NCBI GenBank assembly: GCA_903921965.1
Contig: CAIXSE010000083.1
Location: 1-6,273 of the forward strand
Source: an uncultured Thermoleophilia bacterium
GTDB lineage: Bacteria > Actinomycetota > Thermoleophilia > UBA2241
Direction of reading: 5' to 3'
DNA length: 6,273 nucleotides
Within the stretch, counting starts at the first letter, position 1; each line of letters begins with the position of its first letter. Position numbers and translations under genes: made by a program. The notes beneath the pieces are model-generated. The model was not told the DNA's origin and did no database searches. It saw only the letters and a program-made list of their open reading frames with translations. Positions 1 to 4,249 of this stretch are shown piece after piece.

Positions 1-135
1 CCAGCCGGCGTAGCCTTCGTGCCAGACGAGGTCCTCCGCTCCGAGCCGTCCCTCGAGGGCGAAGCCGACGAGCTCCTCCCACGAGTACGGGCCGCCCTGC
101 CAGGCCGTGGCGCCCTCGCCGCGGCTCATGAACCA
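1..135 (-). other. GYF_2-type domain 3 (cut by window edge)
   Basis: Residues 523-567 of the FHA/GYF_2 protein. It begins WFMSRGEG, has GGPYSWEE, then EGRLGAEDLVWHEGYAGW, where the window ends. The last Trp matches the penultimate conserved Trp of module 1 (TWVPAGQ), so only a few residues of this module lie outside. Whether more modules or a membrane segment follow cannot be seen. Confidence 0.83.
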
Positions 136-1701
136 CCCGGTGGACATGTCGGTCGCCCCGGCGGCTGCGGCTGCGGCCGCGGCGTCCGTGGCCGGTGCGG
201 CCTCTTCCGCCACTGCCGCCTCGGGCGTGGCGGCGGCCGGCGACTCCCATGTCGCGGCCGGCGCCTGCCACGGTTCGGCGACCTGCGTGGTCGCGAGGAC
301 GTCGGGCGCCGGGGCCTCCTCGACGACGACCTCGGGCGCCGCGGGTCCGGCGTCCGCTTCGACCTCAGGGACCGCGGCCTCGACGACGACGGCGACCTCG
401 GGGACCGCCTCCTGACGCAGGTGCTGCGCGAGCTCGGGGAGCTGCTCGACAGGGAGCCACTCGACGAGCGACTCGTGCCAGACGAAGTCGCCGGCGTGGA
501 TGGCGCCGTCGCGTCCCAGCGCCAGCAGGTCGTCCCAGGCGCACGGACCGATCCGGCCCTCGCTGCCGCTGCAGCTGAGGTACCAGCCCTGGCTCGCCGG
601 CTCCTCCGCGGGGGGAGCCGCGGACCCGTCCGGGACCGCGGCGGCCGGCCGCAGGAAAGGCGCCGCCTCCTCGGCGGCCTCCTCGGCGGCCACCTCTGCG
701 GGCGCGCTCTCGAGCGTCAGCACGACGGCCGCCGCCGCAGGGACAGCCGGGGTGGCCGGCTGCGGCAGCAGGTCCGGCACCTGGCCGGCGGGCACCCACG
801 TCTGCGAGGACTCGTACCAGATGTACTCGGCCTCCGTCAGCCGCCCGTCGGCGGCCAGCAGGACGACCTCCTCCCAGGCGTAGGGGCCGCCCTCCCAGGC
901 GGGCTCGCCCTGGGCGCGCGCCACGTACCAGGTGCTCTGGGCGGCCGCCGCCGGCGCAGCGACGGCCGCCGCGGCCGCGGCCTCGGGCTGCGGGGCCGGC
1001 TCCTCCTCGATCGCGACCACTTCAGGCTGCGGCTCGGGCTCTGCGGCGGCCGCCTCGGGCACCGCCTCGGCCGCTGCCTCCGGCTCGGCTTCGACGACGA
1101 CCACATCGGCCTCCGGCTCCGCTTCGACGACGACCACATCGGCCTCCGCCTCGGCTTCGACGACGACCACAGCGGCCTCCGCCTCCGCTTCGACGGCGAC
1201 CACATCGGCCGCCGCGGGCTCCGGCTCCGCCTCCGTCTCGACGACGTCCGCCTCGGGCATGCTCGCGGTGACGTCCTCGGCCTCGTCGGAGGCGTCCCCG
1301 GCCTCGGCCGGCGCGGCGCTCGCGGCGACGGGTGCCTCGAGCATCGCGGCCAGCTGGTCCGCCACCGACTGCGCAGGCAGGTAGGTCAGGGTGACGCTGG
1401 TGCCGATCGTCACTTCGTTGTCGGGGCCGAGCAGGGCCTCCGGCACGAGGTTGCTGTCGACGGCGATCCCGTTGGTGCTGCCGAGGTCCGTGATGAGCAC
1501 GCCGTCCTCGCGCAGTTCCAGCGACGCGTGGTGGCGGGAGACCGCGTCGGCCGTCGTCACGATGTCGTTGTCTTCGCCGCGCCCGAACGTGAGCTCGGGA
1601 CCGCTGAGCACGAACTCCGTCGACCCGTCCGCGGTGGTCACCACGAGCTTCGGCGGGATCGGTACAGGGATGCGCTCGACGCGTGTCTCCATGTCCGCCA
1701 T
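1..1701 (-). CDS. FHA domain protein with three GYF_2-type domains (3' end outside window)
   Basis: The frame is open from the ATG at 1701 down to base 1 with no stop, so 567 codons are visible and the C-terminus is missing. The start follows AAGGAGG (1709-1715) with a 7-nt spacer; an in-frame ATG at codon 4 is less well placed. Residues ~15-107 are an FHA domain: FGRG (39-42), SRHH (55-58) and DLGSTNG (72-78) are the classic phosphothreonine-binding loop residues. Three similar ~50-residue modules follow, starting at W258, W373 and W523, with the pattern WY/F...GPY/C.W..L....G.l...d.vW.e....W; this matches the GYF_2/DUF4339 family. Ala/Glu/Pro/Val-rich linkers separate them. Module 2 differs most (GPCAW, no GG before P). 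No signal peptide or membrane segment is visible. FHA domains read Ser/Thr-kinase marks, so a phospho-dependent scaffold is a reasonable inference. The partner and the role of the GYF_2 modules are unknown. Confidence 0.95.
   Translation of the reverse strand, partial: MADMETRVERIPVPIPPKLVVTTADGSTEFVLSGPELTFGRGEDNDIVTTADAVSRHHASLELREDGVLITDLGSTNGIAVDSNLVPEALLGPDNEVTIGTSVTLTYLPAQSVADQLAAMLEAPVAASAAPAEAGDASDEAEDVTASMPEADVVETEAEPEPAAADVVAVEAEAEAAVVVVEAEAEADVVVVEAEPEADVVVVEAEPEAAAEAVPEAAAAEPEPQPEVVAIEEEPAPQPEAAAAAAVAAPAAAAQSTWYVARAQGEPAWEGGPYAWEEVVLLAADGRLTEAEYIWYESSQTWVPAGQVPDLLPQPATPAVPAAAAVVLTLESAPAEVAAEEAAEEAAPFLRPAAAVPDGSAAPPAEEPASQGWYLSCSGSEGRIGPCAWDDLLALGRDGAIHAGDFVWHESLVEWLPVEQLPELAQHLRQEAVPEVAVVVEAAVPEVEADAGPAAPEVVVEEAPAPDVLATTQVAEPWQAPAATWESPAAATPEAAVAEEAAPATDAAAAAAAAGATDMSTGWFMSRGEGATAWQGGPYSWEELVGFALEGRLGAEDLVWHEGYAGW
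442..585 (-). other. GYF_2-type domain 2 (divergent)
   Basis: Residues 373-420 of the FHA/GYF_2 protein. It begins WYLSCSGSEG, has GPCAWDD where the other two copies have GGPYxWEE, then DFVWHE and EWLPVEQ. The aromatic Tyr of the GPY core is replaced by Cys, so if the module binds a ligand its specificity may differ from its sisters. It also carries the only two cysteines seen in the visible part of the protein (C377 and C387). Confidence 0.8.
781..930 (-). other. GYF_2-type domain 1
   Basis: Residues 258-307 of the FHA/GYF_2 protein. It begins WYVARAQG, has GGPYAWEE in the middle, then DGRLTEAEYIWYE and ends TWVPAGQ. The order and spacing of aromatic residues and of GPY match the bacterial GYF_2 (DUF4339) module. 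Modules 1 and 3 are the most alike (both GGPYxWEE). Confidence 0.85.
1078..1209. repeat. Four tandem copies of a 33-bp coding repeat
   Basis: Four head-to-tail 33-bp units (1078-1110, 1111-1143, 1144-1176, 1177-1209) inside the first linker of the FHA/GYF_2 gene. They encode residues 165-208 as four copies of A-[DA]-V-V-[VA]-V-E-A-E-[AP]-E. The first two units on the plus strand differ at one base. A fifth, more diverged unit (residues 151-161, ADVVETEAEPE) lies three residues before the array. One codon of the unit alternates GGC/CGC from copy to copy, hinting at a 66-bp duplication step. The encoded segment is acidic with Val clusters, so it is probably an extended linker. Confidence 0.9.
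1381..1659 (-). other. FHA domain (phosphothreonine recognition)
   Basis: Encodes residues ~15-107 of the FHA/GYF_2 protein. The conserved binding residues are intact: G40-R41 in TFGRGEDNDI, S55-R56-H57-H58, and the DLGSTNG motif at residues 72-78 with N77. This argues for a functional phosphopeptide reader rather than a decayed domain. The placement at the extreme N-terminus resembles other actinobacterial FHA substrates of Ser/Thr kinases. The N-terminal tail (residues 1-14) has one Thr (T6) that could be a phosphorylation site; that is inference. Confidence 0.93.
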
Positions 1702-1750
1702 CAGTCACCCTCCTTGGGAGTGGGACGCAGGACGTCCGCGCTGGCCGGTG

Positions 1751-1800
1751 ACAGGTCTGGTGAGGCGCCCGACGCCGCATGCCCCCGATGACTGACCTGT
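1751..1800. repeat. Inverted repeat in the FHA gene leader
   Basis: ACAGGTC (1751-1757) and its complement GACCTGT (1794-1800) flank a 36-nt spacer within the predicted 5' leader, with the right arm at the expected transcription start. A second short pairing (GGTGAC 1747-1752 with GTCACC 1704-1709) could involve bases next to the ribosome binding site. Either could form leader RNA structure, but arms this short are expected by chance at this base composition. Confidence 0.25.
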
Positions 1801-1806
1801 GCCCGC

Positions 1807-1835
1807 AGTATCGGTAGTGTTCCCCGGCGTGTCCA
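1807..1835 (-). promoter_or_regulatory. Candidate sigma70-type promoter of the FHA/GYF_2 gene
   Basis: On the minus strand TGGACA (1830-1835; 5 of 6 matches to TTGACA) and GATACT (1807-1812; 4 of 6 to TATAAT) are separated by exactly 17 bp. Transcription would begin near 1800, leaving a leader of about 100 nt before the ATG at 1701. It lies in one of the least GC-rich patches of this intergenic region. The match was found by eye and is not proof of activity. Confidence 0.4.
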
Positions 1836-1864
1836 TACTTGCGTCCCCGGGCGTGGGCGGACCA

Positions 1865-1928
1865 GGGCGCGCTCGCGCCCCGGCGGGGCGCCCGCTGGCC
1901 GGGGGCGGGCTGCGGGCGGCTCGCCGCC
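1865..1928 (-). terminator. GC-rich hairpins after the hydrolase stop, possible terminator
   Basis: Past the hydrolase stop codon (1946-1948, minus strand) lie a 5-bp stem GGCGG/CCGCC (1915-1928) and a perfect 7-bp stem GCGCCCC/GGGGCGC with a 3-nt loop (1875-1891). The latter competes with GGGCGCG/CGCGCCC (1865-1880). No T-run follows in the direction of transcription, so this is not a canonical intrinsic terminator, though U-poor hairpin terminators have been proposed in high-GC Actinomycetota. The 244-bp gap and separate promoter suggest that the hydrolase and FHA genes are not one operon. Confidence 0.25.
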
Positions 1929-1945
1929 GCCGCGCCGCCGCCCCA

Positions 1946-4075
1946 TCAGCGGGCGGTCAGCGTGACGGTGGCGTCTGAGGAAGGCGGGGCGAAGACGACC
2001 AGGTACGAGCCGGCCGGCGCGCTGGTGGTCTGTGGCGACGCCGTCCCGGCCGCGAGCACGGCGAAGCCGTCGTCGTACAGGTACCAGGCGCCGGCGCCGG
2101 CGATGGTCAGCGTCGCGGTCGCCGGCACCGAGCGCCACTCGGCGTAGCCCTTCGCGCCTGTCGTCACGGTGTTCGCTCCCGGCAGCAGCGCGGGCACCGT
2201 GGCGAGCGGCCGGAACAGGCTGTTGCCCCACTTCATCCACTCCTCGCCGTCGTGCTGCTCCGCGGTGAGGTCCTCGAGGTTCCGCGAGCCGTTGCCGGGG
2301 ATCTGGAGGAGCATCGACCCGAGCGTGTCGCTCTCGCTGGGGTCGACGACCTGGTTGCCGTACATCCTGGCGCCCACGGTGACGTGGCCGGGCAGGCCGG
2401 GGATGTCGCCCACGGCGAGCACCGGCCCGCCGTCGGCCGAGAACTCGGTCGCGTCCGGGCGGCCGCTGACCGCGAGCCACACGTGGCCGACGCGCGCCTC
2501 CCACGCCGCCGACAGCTCGGGCAGCGGCTGGAGCTTCTGGGCCACGAGGTTGCTCTCGCGGTAGTGACCGGCGCCCCTGACCTCGGTCGAGACGAGGTAG
2601 CGGCGGGCGCCGGCGGCGATGGTGCCGACGGAGTCGGGGCTGCCGTCGGTGTGGAAGCGGCCGTCCGTGCGCAGGCGCAGGCCGTCGTAGAGCGGCGCCC
2701 AGTCGCCGCCGGCGAGCATGGCGAGCGTGAGCGACTGGGGGTCGCCGGGCGCGGCGACGCTGCGGAAGACCGCGCCGCTGCTGGCCCAGTAGCCCGTCAT
2801 GGCGGCCAGCTGGGCGGCGGTGGCCGGCCTGGCCTTCGGGGCCGCCGCCTTCACCGGCTTCGGCAGGCGCCGGATCGTGCCCTGGTCGACGAGCGCGTGC
2901 AGCAGGATGCGCTCGCCGAGGTCCATGCACTCGCCCGAGCCCAGCGGCGTGACGGACGTGACGGCCACCACGAGGCCGGCCTGCGGCGCCACGATGAAGC
3001 CGCAGTGGTAGTTGTCGGAGTCGCCGTCCTTGGACCAGCCGACGACGCCGACCGCGCCGAGTCCGGGCTGGGCCACGGTGTCCCAGCCCAGCCCGTAGGC
3101 GAGCCGGCCGCAGGGCACGGGGTTGAAGCTGCCGAGCGTCTGGTCGGTGCCCATCTCGGCCACCGAGTCCGCGCTGAGGACGCGTGTCCCGGCCAGCGAC
3201 CCGCGCCCGATGAACATGGCGCCGAGCTTCGTCAGGTCGCCGGGGGTCGTGAAGAGGCCGCCGGATCCGAAGGAGTTCACGACGAGCTGAGGCATGACCT
3301 CGTCGCCCTGATAGACCTCCGCGTACGTCCCCTTGGCGAACGGCTGCACCGGGTAGGCGCTGTGGTCCATGCCGAGCGGGGTGAGCACCTCGTCCCGCAC
3401 GTACTCCGCGTAGGTCTTGCCGGTCACGGCCGCGACCAGTGCCTCGACGAGTGTGAACCCGTCGTTGCAGTACACCGAGAACAGGCCGGGCGTCGTCTTC
3501 GGCCGCTCGCCGGCGACCGCGTCCAGCACCTCCTGCAGGTAACCGGGGAAGTACGTCGCCGTGACGGCGTCGGGGAACGTGGTGCCGGGGAGCCCCGACG
3601 AGTGGTCGAGGAGCATGCGGAGCGTGACCTGCCCGTAGACGGGGTAGCGCACGCCGAGCTGCGGCAGGTAGCGGACGAGCGGCGCGTCGAGCTCGAGCCT
3701 GCCTGCGTCCACGAGCTTCATCGCCGCGACGGCCGCGAGCATCTTGCTGACGGAGCCGATGCCGTACATGGTGTCGGCTCCCGGCTTCGTCATGGCGGCC
3801 TTGTCGGCGTAGCCGAAGCCCTCCTGCCACACGACGCGGTCGCCGGCGTACAGGGCGAGCGAGAGGGAGGCCGCGCCGGACTGCGCCAGCAGCTCCTGCG
3901 CGGCGGCGCGACCGTCCGCGATCGTCCGTGCGTAGCCGGCCGCGCGAGCGCTGTCCGGTCGCGCGCCGTGTGCGCCGGCGGCGCCGGCGGTGACGGCGAA
4001 CGCGACGAGCGTGAGCGCGGTGAGCGTGAGCGCGGTGCGGATGCGCCTCGGGCGCGGGCCGGCGGTCGTACGCAC
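1946..4075 (-). CDS. Secreted serine hydrolase, beta-lactamase/PBP class C fold, with C-terminal extension
   Basis: A 709-residue protein starting at GTG (4073-4075) behind GGAGGGAGG with a 7-nt spacer. Residues 1-38 look like a Sec signal peptide: basic PRPRRIR, a hydrophobic run from A15, and an AGAHGA cleavage zone. The catalytic domain (~50-400) belongs to the serine beta-lactamase-like family (MEROPS S12 type). It has S108-V-S-K111 (nucleophile and general base), Y202-C-N204, and K349-D-G351 in the place of the KTG box. LDHSSGLPG (156-164) is the family's usual LLxHTSGL motif. The four cysteines (203, 322, 358, 383) all fall in this domain. Residues ~410-709 form an extra region of about 300 residues with no domain I can name. 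Activity may be esterase, D-aminopeptidase or carboxypeptidase-like; resistance cannot be claimed. The gene diverges from the propeller gene across 174 bp. Confidence 0.96.
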   Translation of the reverse strand: MRTTAGPRPRRIRTALTLTALTLVAFAVTAGAAGAHGARPDSARAAGYARTIADGRAAAQELLAQSGAASLSLALYAGDRVVWQEGFGYADKAAMTKPGADTMYGIGSVSKMLAAVAAMKLVDAGRLELDAPLVRYLPQLGVRYPVYGQVTLRMLLDHSSGLPGTTFPDAVTATYFPGYLQEVLDAVAGERPKTTPGLFSVYCNDGFTLVEALVAAVTGKTYAEYVRDEVLTPLGMDHSAYPVQPFAKGTYAEVYQGDEVMPQLVVNSFGSGGLFTTPGDLTKLGAMFIGRGSLAGTRVLSADSVAEMGTDQTLGSFNPVPCGRLAYGLGWDTVAQPGLGAVGVVGWSKDGDSDNYHCGFIVAPQAGLVVAVTSVTPLGSGECMDLGERILLHALVDQGTIRRLPKPVKAAAPKARPATAAQLAAMTGYWASSGAVFRSVAAPGDPQSLTLAMLAGGDWAPLYDGLRLRTDGRFHTDGSPDSVGTIAAGARRYLVSTEVRGAGHYRESNLVAQKLQPLPELSAAWEARVGHVWLAVSGRPDATEFSADGGPVLAVGDIPGLPGHVTVGARMYGNQVVDPSESDTLGSMLLQIPGNGSRNLEDLTAEQHDGEEWMKWGNSLFRPLATVPALLPGANTVTTGAKGYAEWRSVPATATLTIAGAGAWYLYDDGFAVLAAGTASPQTTSAPAGSYLVVFAPPSSDATVTLTAR

Positions 4076-4082
4076 GGTGGTA

Positions 4083-4091
4083 CCTCCCTCC
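4083..4091 (-). promoter_or_regulatory. Ribosome binding site fixing the GTG start of the hydrolase
   Basis: GGAGGGAGG on the minus strand lies 7 nt before GTG at 4073-4075. The same frame stays open upstream to about 4159 and there is no nearby ATG, so this site decides the start. It places the basic n-region and hydrophobic core of the signal peptide directly at the N-terminus, as expected. Confidence 0.8.
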
Positions 4092-4098
4092 AGACGAA

Positions 4099-4118
4099 GG
4101 ACGCGCCGGCGCGCGTCC
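4099..4118. repeat. Perfect 8-bp hairpin in the hydrolase leader
   Basis: GGACGCGC (4099-4106), loop CGGC, GCGCGTCC (4111-4118). In hydrolase mRNA it would sit about 8 nt upstream of the ribosome binding site and be followed by UUCGUCU. It could stabilise the transcript, act as a weak attenuator, or be a protein-binding palindrome. The stem is longer than the other chance dyads seen in the window. Confidence 0.5.
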
Positions 4119-4128
4119 CCTCACGGTG

Positions 4129-4170
4129 TAGGGTCGGCAGCGACCTGCCGAATCTGTAGGCAGGCGCCTG
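4129..4170. promoter_or_regulatory. Overlapping dyads and possible -10 element between divergent genes
   Basis: TAGGGT (4129-4134) resembles an actinobacterial -10 element for the propeller gene, but no good -35 stands upstream. It abuts a 7-4-7 inverted repeat TCGGCAG-CGAC-CTGCCGA (4134-4151). The second arm of that repeat can instead pair downstream: CCTGCC (4144-4149) with GGCAGG (4159-4164). That arm in turn overlaps a perfect 10-bp palindrome CAGGCGCCTG (4161-4170). TGTAGG occurs twice, 28 bp apart. Such a cluster could be an operator for one or both genes, or alternative leader RNA structures. The dyads are seen directly; the function is inferred. Confidence 0.35.
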
Positions 4171-4249
4171 GTGGGCGAGGGAGGCGGCCGCGCCGTCCGG
4201 CTGAGGTCCGGCGGCGAGGTCCGGATGCCGGAAGACGGAGGCGAGACCG

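Noticed and set aside
1078..1209. CRISPR-like array at the 33-bp repeats
   Set aside because: The repeats are contiguous with no spacers and are in frame within a coding linker.
19..1791. A 590-codon plus-strand ORF opposite the FHA/GYF_2 gene
   Set aside because: It is a shadow of the minus-strand gene: its product is low-complexity Arg/Gly/Leu-rich sequence with no domain, whereas the opposite frame gives FHA and GYF_2 motifs with a good ribosome binding site.
4043..4075. Tat signal in the hydrolase (PRPRRIRTAL)
   Set aside because: There is a twin arginine but not the S/T-R-R-x-F-L-K pattern; a Sec signal explains the N-terminus equally well.
1946..4075. Antibiotic-resistance beta-lactamase
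   Set aside because: The fold and SxxK/YxN motifs are shared with many esterases and peptidases, and the length and C-terminal extension are not those of known class C beta-lactamases, so a resistance role is unsupported.
2252..4159. A 635-codon plus-strand ORF antisense to the hydrolase
   Set aside because: It is open only because of high GC on the complementary strand; the product is rich in Arg, Gly, Val, Asp and His without recognisable domains.
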